From: Crossaster papposus
Lineage: Eukaryota; Echinodermata; Asteroidea; Velatida; Solasteridae
Direction of reading: 5' to 3'
Assembly: GCA_037893245.1 (NCBI GenBank)
Contig: JBAIAA010000117.1
Span: 2,542,001-2,606,000 of the forward strand
Length of the DNA stretch: 64,000 nucleotides
Shown piece by piece: positions 1-11,003 of this stretch. Below the pieces are notes generated by a model that was not told the DNA's origin, searched no databases, and saw nothing but the letters and a program-made list of their open reading frames with translations. Made by a program: the position numbers and the translations under genes. Within the stretch, counting starts at the first letter, position 1. Each line of letters starts with the position of its first letter.

Positions 1-1586
1 CCGTCTCGTTCCATTTTGTCCAGCTCTGCCTTCAGTTTCGGCTTGAGGTGGATGCTGTACTTGCGTGGTGCATCTATGCTTGGGGCGGCATCTTCCTTGA
101 GGTGGAGGTGTGCTTTGGCTTTGAAATTCCCAAGCGTGTCAAATTGCTTCGGAAACCTGCTTTTTAGGTCGTCCACTGTTTTGATGGGTACATGCAACTG
201 TTGGCCGTTGTTCGCAGTTGGCAGTTCTGGGGTTGGCCGTACATCCGTGCTGGTCGTACTTACTGGTATTGCAGGTTGGCTCACGGAATGGATGGTCACA
301 ATCTGCAGAGTTTTGCACATTGGTAGACCAGCTATGGCTGGGCCTTGCACATCTACGATGTAGAACTGCTGCTTTGACCACGCTGAGCCTTTATATCGGC
401 ACATAATGTGGATGCGCCCAAAGCATTTGATGTCTGAACCGTTATATGCCGTTAACTTTGCCTTGCTTGGTTGTGCGAGTGACTTCCACTTGTCGCCGTA
501 CATCTGCTGAATGGTACGTAAAGGCAGGGTGTTGGCACCTGCTCCCGTGTCGACTTTGAGTCGGAGGCGCTTTGGGCCCAGCAAGTCCGGACACAGCACA
601 TCCAGTGTAGTGAATGCCTCGTTTGGTGCTGGCGATTGCATGGCGTTCACATCTGCCAGGGTGATAGAGTAGAATACACCCTCCTCAGCCTGCTCAGTGT
701 TGGTGTCGGATGATTGGTTGTCCCAAGTCACAGGTCCATCGGCTGATGTATCGTCGGTCATGAGGTCCACCTGCCTATTACTGGTACGACTCCTTGCGTT
801 GCCACTTGTATTTCGCGAGTTTGGATAGCCGCGTTGGCGTGATTGGCTGCGCAGTCTGCGGGGAGATTCGTCTTGGCGTTGCATGCGCTTTGATTTTCTG
901 CAATATTTTGCCCAATGGCCTTTGGAACCGCAGGCCTTGCATGTGTCATTGTATGCTGGGCATTTGCGCGGCTGGTGCACGAGACCGCAATTTGAACAAG
1001 CTCGCTTGGTCTGCCGCATGGCATTGACGGCATTATGGGGAGTGGTACTCTCCAGAGATTGCAAGCAGTTTTGGCTCGCCGCCACGGCTTCGTATTTTCT
1101 GCCTTCTATTAAAAGTTCCTCTATGGTAAATCCCTTTGGTTTGTCAAGGAGATCTTTCTGGAATGCTTCATATGGTGTGGAGGCAACTACCAGCTCTAGA
1201 ACGCGTTCGCTCAGCTCGTCGGGCTGAAAATCGCAGTGTTTTGCCTTGTCGCGGCACCTCGTAACAAACTCGTCCAAGGGTTCCTGTGGTTTTTGTCTGT
1301 AACGCATTAGTTCTAGTCTATGTATACGAAAATTAACCTTTATCATTAATTGGCTCTCAAATAATGTCCAAAGTTTGTTTGGGTCATTTTGTTCCTCATC
1401 ACTCAGACCTGATGCATTTATCCTTTTCAATCCTTCATTTCCTACGGCAATCTTGATCTTGACTGCTATTTTCCTTTGATCAGTTACATCATTGTCCAGG
1501 AGGCAAAGGGACATGCGCTGTTTGAAAAGTTGGAGCTCCTCTGGTATGTCTGGAACATCCCAGTGCATTTCCGGGTATTTCGCCAT
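1..1586 (-). CDS. Ty3/gypsy-type gag-pol polyprotein, 5' part (gag, protease, start of RT)
   Basis: The minus strand is open from an ATG at 1586 to the window edge, 528 codons with no stop; the 3' part lies outside. The start has a purine at -3 and G at +4. Residues 1-190 look like a retrotransposon capsid region. Two zinc knuckles follow at residues 197-209 (CX2CX3HX4C) and 216-229 (CX2CX4HX4C), then a basic stretch. An aspartic protease motif DTGA lies at residues 346-349, followed by about 130 residues of protease and linker. The last 50 or so residues match the segment just before the reverse transcriptase palm in gypsy elements. Gag and pol are fused in one frame, as in the K02A2.6-like gypsy lineage known from many marine invertebrates. 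An intact frame suggests a young copy. No host gene is implied. Confidence 0.9.
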   Translation of the reverse strand, partial: MAKYPEMHWDVPDIPEELQLFKQRMSLCLLDNDVTDQRKIAVKIKIAVGNEGLKRINASGLSDEEQNDPNKLWTLFESQLMIKVNFRIHRLELMRYRQKPQEPLDEFVTRCRDKAKHCDFQPDELSERVLELVVASTPYEAFQKDLLDKPKGFTIEELLIEGRKYEAVAASQNCLQSLESTTPHNAVNAMRQTKRACSNCGLVHQPRKCPAYNDTCKACGSKGHWAKYCRKSKRMQRQDESPRRLRSQSRQRGYPNSRNTSGNARSRTSNRQVDLMTDDTSADGPVTWDNQSSDTNTEQAEEGVFYSITLADVNAMQSPAPNEAFTTLDVLCPDLLGPKRLRLKVDTGAGANTLPLRTIQQMYGDKWKSLAQPSKAKLTAYNGSDIKCFGRIHIMCRYKGSAWSKQQFYIVDVQGPAIAGLPMCKTLQIVTIHSVSQPAIPVSTTSTDVRPTPELPTANNGQQLHVPIKTVDDLKSRFPKQFDTLGNFKAKAHLHLKEDAAPSIDAPRKYSIHLKPKLKAELDKMERD

Positions 1587-1782
1587 CGTGACTGGTTGGC
1601 TAGTCTATGATGCACAGTTCCGGCTGGTTGGCGGAGTGATACGTTTCAGGCAACTCGGCACCTCGCTACTCGGCGGAGCGATACAGTCAAAGGTCAATCA
1701 AGCTGACTGAGCACGAGTGCTGTGTGTGAAACTGCTGTATGGGATTATGTGTCCCTACGCTACTTAAAGTAGTACCAATTAA
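1587..1782 (-). other. Leader between candidate LTR and gag
   Basis: Untranslated stretch upstream of the gag start on the minus strand. A primer binding site is expected here. A TGG lies a few bases inside the candidate LTR edge (complement of 1775-1777), but I could not match what follows to a tRNA 3' end, so no primer binding site is called. Confidence 0.4.
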
Positions 1783-2666
1783 TGTACATAAAACTTAAAT
1801 TACCGCTAATCTGCGCAGTATACTTATCTGGGTCAAAAAAAATTCCCCAAACCCACACTATTATACGAAATAATAAGTATGAATCTACAGAAAGCGTAAT
1901 GTTCAAAATAACAGTCAGTTTCACATACAGTTCACCGACCGTGGTGCTGCTTCCGTGCCGCGATCTTGCTTGGCGGGCAGTCCCGTTAGCCCTGGCCGGC
2001 AAATGTCCGTGGTGTACGGTGGGCCTTCCAACCTCGCTCCGTAACCGTAGGCAGGTAGGGGGACTGCGTGGTGTAACCGTAGGAAGGCAGAGTAGACGAT
2101 GGTTGGCGTGTTCTGGGATCGCAGGTTAGTGCGAAATCACCTCGGCACAGTACTGTTGCACTTGCAGTTTGATGTGACAACGTAGTGGCGATCGGCAGGC
2201 CGGTTGTCGGTTTGCTCGTTGCCTGGAGACACAGCGTGTATGCAATAACGTTGCCGTGGCCACGTGAACGTGCGTGGTGGCTGTCGGCTGGGTGTGGATG
2301 TCGGCTGCTGACACCCTCGTGACAGTACGTGTCGAACTTCGGACTCATAAGATAGCGTTGATCGGTGGTCAATCAAACGACAGGTAGCTCGAGTTTGACG
2401 GCGATGTCTGTATTTCCTTTTCCGCTGCCACCATGTAGAGATATGGAGTCGGAATAAGGATGAAACAATGGAACAATTGTAGAGTCCTCCATGTATGTGC
2501 ATGTGCTGTTGGGTGCACGTTTATTAATATGGCCCCCAGCATGAGCCCTGTTTACCTCTGCCTGCATACGCGCATAAAGTAGTATCACAACAATCAACTC
2601 GCCTATCAAGGTCTGAAGGATACTTCATTCGAAACAGCTACCTAATTACACTGTTATACATGTACA
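1783..2666 (-). repeat. Candidate 5' LTR of the gypsy-type element
   Basis: This block is more GC-rich than the DNA to its right and sits where a 5' LTR should be. It begins and ends with TGTACA, giving the TG...CA ends of an LTR. The partner LTR is outside the window, so identity between LTRs and the target-site duplication cannot be tested. The short open frames on both strands here share no family signature. The exact ends are a guess. Confidence 0.35.
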
Positions 2667-4880
2667 TTGGCAACGTTACATTATTGAAGCATCCAATGGA
2701 CAGGTGAGTACAACACTTTTTGAACAGTTTGTTTTTCCATTTCACAACATATAGCTTTTAGCTGACCTAGTACATGTAGTTCTCTGGGTGACCAAATAAG
2801 TGCTGCAGTTACTAAATGCCCAAGTACAATTTTTCAGCCCGTTCTGATTTTCTGCACCGTGCATATACATTGTTGTGCTTCAGTTCTTTGAGATACATGG
2901 AGATATGTTTTTGTTATATTTAGTATTGCCTGCAGGGTTCATGTTGTGGCAGATTCCCATTCAAAACCTGGTGCAGTTATAATAAGTCTTAATTATAGTA
3001 TTTTTTAAAACATACCAAAATAATAAAGAGATTTTGTGTGATCTTAAAAGATCTTATTATTGTACAAGTCATCAATCAACCTCTCTCTTTTGTTTATCTT
3101 GAACAAAAAGGTTGACCTTGTTACTTCAGTCAAAGTAACCTGTACTGGATTCACCAGTTTGCTGCTAGTCCGCAGTATGTACTGTACATACATGGCTGCA
3201 CTTCATCACTTGAAGGTAAGTTTAGTTTGGGTAATTATGTTATTGGGTGTACTGGTACATGACATTTATTGTTTTATCATTCGTAAAAGCTCCATATATA
3301 ACACCATAAGCAAATGTGTCAGTTCCATGTTTGGGTTATAGTATTTATCTTTTTTCTTCAAGGACCAAAGTTTTGTTAAACCAAATTAACACTACCATAA
3401 ACACTACTTTAACACACACTCTTGTGGTGTGTAAAAATTTAGATTGACAATGATGAATGCAGTATAAAATCCTTTCAAGTCAAATTATAGTATGAAATGC
3501 CAAAGCTTCTGTATGTCTATATTTCATTATTTGAAGCTCTATCACCAATTCTCTGCCATACAGGTCATTAGTCAGCACATCCAAGTGGACACTGGTGACA
3601 CTAATTAAGTGTCCTTGCAGTTTACTACTTATTTCGGGTAAGTACATTATATTATATTATGTCACATTTTGCAAGCTTCATTGTCATTTCAACCTGAGGG
3701 CAGTTTCATGCAAATGTGGACATTCTATTGATAATGAAGTCTTCAATATAGAATGATACATTCAACTTTTGCATGTAATTGCCCTGCAAGCTACTTCAGA
3801 TAAACAACACATAGAACACCGATGAAGCATACAATCATTAATAAATATAAACAGAAACAAATAGACTTCACACATTTGGCTTACATTACTAGATTATTGC
3901 CATGTATTATGCAGGGTATAACTTGCTTTGGGCATGGAGCTATATTATGCTTTAGGGAGCCACAACAGTACATGTACTTGTAAACATACACATCGTATAC
4001 AAGCCTTGGTGCCATATGCAGTGCAATTGGTATCTTTATGAGCCTTTCTTTATATTTTTAGTTTTATTTATTGAGGGGATGCTTGTTATCTTTACAGAGT
4101 ATGACTTTGGCTTCGCGCTAATGACGTGAAGTAAATGGCGTCTTTGCTTGCTTGTACTGTGCTCATCAGAAATACATATCCTTCCTCATGGTCATACAAG
4201 TAGAAGAATACTGCCAGTCAGTTGTACAGTGTTGGACATCAACCATATCCTCTGATCATCCTCCCGTAGGATCAGCTCCTCTAGCTGCTGCTTATGGTAG
4301 GCTCTCATCAACTGCTCAATTCGTTATTTAGCTACAGCAAGACCAGAAATAGATTTTCTGAAAACTCCAACTACATAAGTTACTGAACATTGATATTACG
4401 CAAAGTCCTTCACATAATTGTACTTGAAAAAGCAAACTATTTTGCCACCAGGGAAGTTAGGAGACTCTAATGTTGTACATAAAAACAAATTATTGAAAAT
4501 GGCGACATCCCAGTGCCAACAGTGCACCAACTTCAATATCGACTGATGCTGCCAAGTGTTGAGTGTACATAAAAATAGCTGAATTTAAATGGTAGACACC
4601 GTGAAATATACTGTTACTCGATCTGCAATAAATCACATGGAATGCAGTCGAACCTGGGTTCCACAAGACTTGTTATGAGTGGTTTATAAAGCTGATGGAA
4701 AATACATCAATTTGCAGTATACTTTAGCTCCACATAATTCATTGATCTAAAAGTGCGTTCTAGGAAAAAGGACAATTGTAGGTTGCGCAAGATATTGGAT
4801 GATAAGCACCAACAGTTTCAACAAACATTCTTCTAAGGGAGTGAATTGCACTTACCATAAATTTATGAACTTGTTTTTGA
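2667..4880. other. AT-rich noncoding DNA with splice-site-like signals
   Basis: No coding frame with family features on either strand. It holds three good splice-donor matches on the plus strand, at 2704 (GTGAGT), 3216 (GTAAGT) and 3638 (GTAAGT). Two are preceded by acceptor-like pyrimidine-AG signals. These could be exons of a noncoding or 5' untranslated transcript, or chance. Confidence 0.4.
3564..3637 (+). other. Possible 74-nt noncoding exon
   Basis: Flanked on the left by a pyrimidine-rich acceptor ending CATACAG and on the right by GTAAGTAC. A second candidate of the same kind is 3130-3215, between TTACTTCAG and GTAAGTTT. Neither has protein similarity that I recognise. The call rests only on splice-site consensus matches. 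Confidence 0.2.
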
Positions 4881-5210
4881 TTGTCCTACGACCAAACAAC
4901 AGAGAACGTTGATGCTGCCAGGTACAAGGCTTTTTGTCCTTTTTCCATCCTCAGAACAGAGTCACAAACAAAAACCATCCCGCACCCAGCTTCCAATCCA
5001 CTGACTTGTAATGGTCTTTTCATGAATAAGGAACTCGGAGCTAGACCGAAAATATTTGTCAGCGACTGGCTCAATGCCGTCATGAGTGTGCTGCCCCTCA
5101 TATGCCAGCCAGCCTGAACGTGTCTGGGATTGATGTTCATGGAAAAAAATCCTGCACCTTGGTGCCATCATCAATGTCCCCAAAATCATGGCGCGAACTA
5201 GTTAAATGGG
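4881..5210. other. GC-richer island with overlapping short open frames, unassigned
   Basis: This stretch is clearly less AT-rich than its surroundings and has open frames on both strands: 78 codons on plus from 4881, and 84 and 75 codons on minus ending at 4886 and 4962. A GTAAGT donor-like signal lies on the minus strand at about 4855-4850. I recognise no domain. It could be an old exon, a decayed transposon piece or an untranslated region. Confidence 0.2.
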
Positions 5211-5307
5211 GTAACAGGCCCTAATTTTAATTAAAGCAGAAATTAACCAGACATTTGGGGTAAAGTACGCAGTACTGCAAAATACTACTTAATTATCAGT
5301 TGGCCAA

Positions 5308-5551
5308 TGCAGTCCGGTGTAATTCCAAATATGGCATTCATGACTTATTTATGATGTCATTCATCCAATCACTGTGCTTAGAAATGACATCACGTGCATA
5401 CAACAGAATACCCGACTCATGCAGTGCCTGCACAAACAACCGCCCACGACCTCTGGTTATTTTTGCTGTCACTGATTGGTGGTGTGGTACCATGTGACAG
5501 GATTCATGAATATGTATTAAGGTACCATATTTTGAATTACACCGGACTGCA
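5308..5551. mobile_element. MITE with about 28-bp terminal inverted repeats
   Basis: Terminal inverted repeats start TGCAGTCCGGTGTAATTC at 5308 and are mirrored at 5524-5551. One mismatch is visible over about 28 bp (ATTCCAAA against ATTCAAAA). The 244-bp element has no coding capacity. I see no clear target-site duplication, so the superfamily is unassigned. Confidence 0.75.
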
Positions 5552-5559
5552 GTGCTGCA

Positions 5560-5910
5560 GTGCAGTGCCGTAGCCTATAGTATTGAATTTGTTACCTGTA
5601 GGTAAAGCTGCAGGTTGTGGGTTCAAGTTGGCCTGGAACTATGATGCGTTAAGCACTCTGCCACTGATCATTGCTTCCTTCCACCCAAGAGTAAATGGAT
5701 GGGTACCTATGAGACTAGAGATGGTTATTGTGGTTTATTATAGCTGCTTTGCACCGAAATGGCTGCATAATTGAGATGTATACTGATTACCAGGGAGCTC
5801 GGATGATATTTTGAATTTTTCGTGGGCCCAATGACCGTGGTAATAATGTAAAGTGCTTTGAGACCGTTGGCGATAAGGCGCTATATAAGCACAGCACATT
5901 ATTATTATTA
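5560..5910 (+). mobile_element. tRNA-derived SINE
   Basis: A box-A-like sequence (TAGCCTATAGT, 5571-5581) and a box-B-like sequence (GGTTCAAGTTG, 5620-5630) have the spacing of an internal RNA polymerase III promoter. The 3' part holds the 'AAGTGCTTTGAGACC...AAGGCGCTATATAAGC' type of tail seen in many marine invertebrate SINEs. It ends in an ATT microsatellite at about 5898-5910. It begins within 10 bp of the MITE end. The B box departs from GGTTCGANTCC, as in a decayed copy. Confidence 0.75.
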
Positions 5911-8900
5911 GTATTGTTATTTAAGTAGTATTTTGTAGTATGGTAACGTTAAGGTAAAACAGTTTATACCATTTAAATTAATTTTCATAAAGCACAAATT
6001 GTCGCCTCCATTTTGGGTGCCAAACCTTTTTAAGGCATATTTGTTAACCCTAACTCTTCCCTAATCCTCCAAAATCATCCTTGCAAATTTGTAGGATTTT
6101 ACAGATTTGAAGATGAATGATATTTCAAGTGAGGAATATTCTTTTTAGGATTGAGGATGAATGGTGCTTCAAAAAAGAGGATTTTGGAGGATGCTATTTG
6201 AAGAAAAGAATTTTTTTGGAAGATCGGTGTGGTGTACCGGTATATAGCTAGGTTGCTGGAATGGAACTATTGAACTTGTTATCAATGTAGAAACTGCATA
6301 TTATACATTATATCCACTGCTGGTAGTATTTATTGGCGCACAGTGTAAAGAGCATGATATACAATACTTTGAATATGACTTGCATATAATGTACAAAAAC
6401 TAGTCAATAGACCTAAGATCTAATGACTTCATGCTTTGTTTTCATGTGCACTTTCCTATGTATGCCACTGTATAAACTTCACGTCTATATAAACCACACA
6501 TATAAATAAAGCCATTACAATGTATGTCATTGTTCCAACACTTGTGACAAAAGAGGGAACAACAGGATTTTGGAGGACTGAGGCATTTTTAACACAAGTA
6601 CACAAATTTTGGGGATTTGGGGAGATGGTGGATTTCAAGAATACAAGAAATGGTGGATTTCAGACAATTAAGAATGAATAGATTTTTTGGGGCAGGGCAA
6701 TAAGAGGATTTTGAACGATTGAAAATATTTCCTGCTAAAATTGCCTAAGGGGTTGTTAGATCCATCACTGCTGATTAGTAAACTATAATAATACAAAGTG
6801 AATTGAATAAACCTTTTAATTGTATTGATGTTTACTGCACAATGATTTAGATTGCTTCAGAATGTGTAGTAATGATGTTTAATTTTACTAATACAGATTT
6901 AACCATTTTGTTCATTTACATAGCGGTAAATCATGTGGTTAAAGACAAAGTACCATACTTCATTTCTCATTATGTGCATATTTTGGGGTTTTTTCAGCAA
7001 CAAATTGCTCAAAATCAAAAGATGTCTCGGGGCAATTTGATAGAGCTGCTACATTAAGCATAACAACATTGCTTAGCACAAAAGTTTCACTTGCGCAATA
7101 CCAACAAAAACTCCACGTGTGCTTTTCATGCAAAGTAAAAACAAGCTGAATACTAGTCAAACAATATTCATCACCTGAACATTTGATTTCAAATCCTGTT
7201 TTGCCAAAGAGAATATTCATCCTAAGCAATTGTTTGTGCTTTATCATGCAGCTCCATGAAATTAGTCCCTTGTAAGATATCAACTATGTGAATGCTGTAA
7301 ACTTCAAGAAAACCTGACAAACACAATACTCTTGAGCTCGATTTAACTTTCCGTATGTATTTGCATTCACTGAAATTTTCAAAAATGTGTTTTTATTTAG
7401 ATGCATCTTTAGAAATAACTTGTTATTGTTCCTTCAAAATAACAACATGCCCGAAAAGAATTGAACAGGGAGTTTTGTACCATTACTCTTCGATAATATT
7501 TTCACCAGTTACTTTTGGGATAGCTGCAAGTGTTGATGTAAGCCTTTATAAGAAATTGCCTATTACAAAATATCAAATATGCATAAAAACAATTGTTCTT
7601 TATATACATGCTTTAATATACCGTAGTAGTGTAGTAATTTATGAAGTCCAAAGCAGCAAAAGCAAGACCTTATAGCATCAATATGTGCATTTGTAGCATA
7701 CACGTGTACTTGGCTTTGGCCAACTTTGATGAAGCATGTGGACCTTGTATGAAACTTTTGCCGATTGTGATCTTTTAAACCTCACAAATACATGCTATGT
7801 TATAATATAGTGTTGCTGAAGCGAAATTGGTTTAAAGTTTGCTTCTAAGTTTGAGTTGACAGGCTTGTTGCATTTACTTGTTGTTGCCTAAATATGTTTG
7901 GCAGTCAAATAAATAAAGGTAGAATTCATCAAATTGCACTACTCGGCCAAGTATGAGGACTACAAAAGTGCTGTTTTAGGCAACATTATTTGGTTATTGA
8001 ATGTACAATTTACTTTTGGTTTTCATTGGACATACAGGGTATCAATTGCCATACACTTAGTATGTTGTATGCTTCTTCTTTTTGATTCCGTTGACTACTA
8101 TTAATATAAATTGTGGTTCAGCAAACCTAAATCTTCGGTCCTGACTGCATTTATGTGCAGATTGTGCACACTGAATGGGACCAACACTCCACTTAATTAA
8201 ACAATTATGATATAACAAAAGTCTTAAACGAGAGTCGACTGTATATAATATTGTTAAAGTGGTATACTACATTGTATTTTTGTCATGGTAATCATTTAAA
8301 AAGCAATAATGTGTCTGTATTATTTTTTTAAAGATACAATTGTAATTATTTTTGTTCCTAAATGTGGTTTATTTGTTTCCTTTTTTTTTTTTGAGGTGGG
8401 GGGGGGGGGGTAATGGGGAAATGAATTTTTACATTTTGTATAAAAAACGTATAACTTGTTGATCTTATTACACTCCAATACTGTTTCATACTTTTTTAGC
8501 ACGTTGTTTAAATTATAAAAGAAAAGGATTCCATGGTTTATGTTGATATTCAATAAATGTACTTCCATTTAAATGATTCAACACTGAAAAGCCTAACTCA
8601 ATTGCAGTGAACTTTCAAACATAATTTTGTTTAACTTTAACATAAAGATCACAAATGTTAGCCAAGATTTTTGTTATTTACTAGTTCTATGTGTGGTAAA
8701 AATGTGTATAAATTGTCTAAATTAACTACACCTTTCTCCTTTCTGTAACTACTCAAATGTTTAAAGGATTAAAATGAAACAGAACTTTAGAATTACATGT
8801 CTTGTAAATTATACATCAACAGTGGCAGGTAAAAAAAACTACACGTCATATTGTAAAGTATTACTTCAGAAATGTGCATGCAATAAACATTAATTCCCCA

Positions 8901-9839
8901 AAACATTATGAAATATGTAAACTGTGTGAAATACGTCTATAGCTTAAATGAATAAAAATATATAAAATCAACTCGAACTGTGTGCAATCTATTAACCATA
9001 TCTGATTTAGTGAACATACACAAGTAAGATGCATAAAGTTTTCACCAAGTACATAGTCCTTCAAAAGGGAAAAACATTTATTGATTTTAGTACTGATGCA
9101 GTCCATTAACATATCAAATTGACGCTTGAACACTCCAGGTCTGAACATCAAGTTTCAATCTCTATACAACTTTAAGATGACAACCAGATCCAATTAGAGA
9201 ATTGTTCAAAATGTAATTCTAGAAAATCTAAGGAAGAGTAAAATATATTGTAACATGAAGTTGGACATGACATGGGCGGTAAGCACTAAGAAATCAGCCA
9301 AAATGACAACCTACAGCCACACTTGTTGTAGTCGTGTAGTGGGACAGTTGAACAGTGTCTTCCGACATGTACCAGTGTAATCTTAGCGTGTTATTCAAAT
9401 TGACGTCAATCTATTAAGGGGAAAGTTGAAATATTAAAGTCGCCTTTAAAATACAAATCCAGGAACCGATCGTTAGATTGAAGACTGAATTGTGTGTTTC
9501 AACATTAAGTTGTCACAAAACTAATGTTGATGTACTCTTAACCGAATGAGGGCGCTCTTTACTTTTAATGGTCCACCGATACAAAACACGAGCAAGAAAC
9601 GTATCGCTGTGTGGTACATGTACATGTATAACTAAAAAACACCGCGTAGATGCAAAGACGTTGGTAAATTGAGTCCATTTATCAAATGCCAGATTTACAT
9701 TGTTTTTATCATTACATGGTATATTAAAATCTCGGATTTTCTGCCAACATATACATGACTCATCGAAACCCTTTTAATAACGTAAAGACTTTTAAATGAC
9801 ATTTATTAAAAATTAAAAACCCACAAAAAAATTATTAAT
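5911..9839. other. AT-rich intergenic DNA without recognised genes
   Basis: No supported coding region. 6060-6240 and 6560-6720 contain purine-rich, loosely repeated 'GGATTTTGGAGGA'-like sequence in both orientations. A T run followed directly by a G run lies at about 8383-8411. A pogo/Tigger-like terminus may end at 8241. Short open frames such as 7355-7675 look random. Confidence 0.6.
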
Positions 9840-10110
9840 CTATCGGCAGACGGCGCTCTGCTATTTTATGACGTCACCGATTACATTTTTGTTAAATAAA
9901 ACCTAGCCAGCGACTAGCATGGTTGAAAGATTGTTCACATCTTTTTACATTTTCAAATTAAAAAGCACTTCCTGTTTAGTCCGGAGGGAAGGCCGGGTTA
10001 GAAAATTGTAAAGGTAAAAGAAAAAATATTTGAAGCCTATTTGAAGCCAAAATCTGGATTAAATCTCACGCGGTTAATTTTGCAGCAATTGTTTCGGGGT
10101 CTTTTTATTG
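9840..10110 (+). repeat. Repeat P, diverged partial copy (P0)
   Basis: Resembles about 10215-10380 in order: a GGCGCT motif, TTATGACGTCACC, 'TAGCCAG...GTTGAAAG', 'CACTTCC...TTTAG.CCGGA'. It is the most diverged copy. It lacks the intact CTCF-like motif of the later copies. Confidence 0.5.
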
Positions 10111-10220
10111 TAACTTTCGGTCTAGTGACGTCATCAATATTTATCTTTCTCAATATGTTCTTAACATGAAGCTGATTATAACACATTAACAGATTGTTCA
10201 TTTTAATCATTTTCATCCTG

Positions 10221-10235
10221 CCGCTAGAGGGCGCT
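10221..10235 (+). promoter_or_regulatory. CTCF-like motif in P1
   Basis: CCGCTAGAGGGCGCT matches the bilaterian CTCF core CCASYAGRKGGCRS at 13 of 14 positions. Binding is inferred only. Confidence 0.4.
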
Positions 10236-10344
10236 ATAACATGTTATGACGTCGCCGGAATTTTTTTGAAAAGTTTATTCTAGCCAGACACTAACATCGT
10301 TGAAAGTAAGTTCATATCATTTTTCACTTTCAAATTATGAGGCA

Positions 10345-10364
10345 CTTCCGGTTTAGACCGGAAG
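10345..10364. promoter_or_regulatory. ETS-like dyad in P1
   Basis: CTTCCGGT and ACCGGAAG face each other across a 4-bp TTAG spacer. Each arm is an ETS-family consensus. The same dyad is at about 11727-11746 in P3. Confidence 0.35.
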
Positions 10365-10689
10365 GGAGGGTCACGTGATTTTACGCACACGAGATAAAAT
10401 AAAGATTCTGAATTATTCTATCTATTGCCACAAACATCAAGTTTCGGTCTTTTGCGGTTGATTTTGTATTGATTTTCAAAGATTAAATCAATTACACCTT
10501 TAAGATGACGTCACGTGACCCCTGATGACGTCACTATGACGTCTGTCTGCGAGACACCAGTTCACCTGGGATTAAGTTTTATGGAAATACGACTTTGTTT
10601 TCTATTAAAAGTGACGGGCAAAAAAAACGTGTACAAAGTCTATGGGGTTTAGGTTACTAAAACAAAAAAGAAGAAGAAAAAGAAGAAGA

Positions 10690-11003
10690 CCGGAAGGAAG
10701 GGTCACGTGATTTCACGTACTGGAGATAAAATGAAGATCCTGGATTATTCTATTAATTGCCACAAAATTCAAGTTTCGGTCTTTTGCGGTTGGTGTTTTA
10801 TTGATTTTCAAAGATTAAATTAATTGCGCCTTTAAGATAAGGTCGCGTGGCCCTGATGACGTCTTCCTCGTGGTGTCTGTCGGCGAGACTGGAGTTCACT
10901 ATTGGGTCTTCACCTGGGTCAAGTTTATAGGAATACGACTTTGTTTTTCCGTTAAAAGTGCTTTGAATTGTGCAAGCAACGTTTACAAAGTCTACGGGGT
11001 TGG
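10690..11003 (+). repeat. Repeat P, partial copy P2
   Basis: Starts abruptly at CCGGAAGGAAGGGTCACGTG and matches the second half of P1 and P3 to the final box, here AACGTTTACAAAGTCTACGG. Its core is diverged (AAGGTCGCGTGGCCCTGATGACG), so the CRE is lost. Confidence 0.65.

Larger units (their letters stand above)
10110..10661 (+). repeat. Repeat P, copy P1
   Basis: Starts near the 'CTTTCGGTCTAGTGACGTCAT' block and continues through a CTCF-like motif, the CTTCCGGT/ACCGGAAG dyad, and a CCTTTAAG.TGACGTCACGTGACCCC core. It ends in ACGTGTACAAAGTCTATGGGG. The core and the final box align with the satellite monomer, so P and the satellite are homologous. A GA-rich microsatellite follows at about 10668-10689. 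Confidence 0.7.

Noticed and set aside
758-1033. Minus-strand 91-codon frame and plus-strand frames in the first 1.7 kb
   Set aside because: They are shadows of the gypsy-type gag-pol frame, which explains the region.
1986-2502. Overlapping minus-strand frames of 121-128 codons as host genes
   Set aside because: They lie in the candidate LTR, overlap in several frames and have Thr/His/Arg-rich composition typical of random frames in GC-rich DNA.
7355-7675. 106-codon plus-strand frame as a gene
   Set aside because: AT-rich composition, no recognised domain, no splice or promoter context.
10497-10545. Hammerhead ribozyme (CTGATGA plus a CGTCA/TGACG stem)
   Set aside because: The stem is not followed by GAAA and no matching GTC cleavage arm was found; type A monomers lack CTGATGA.
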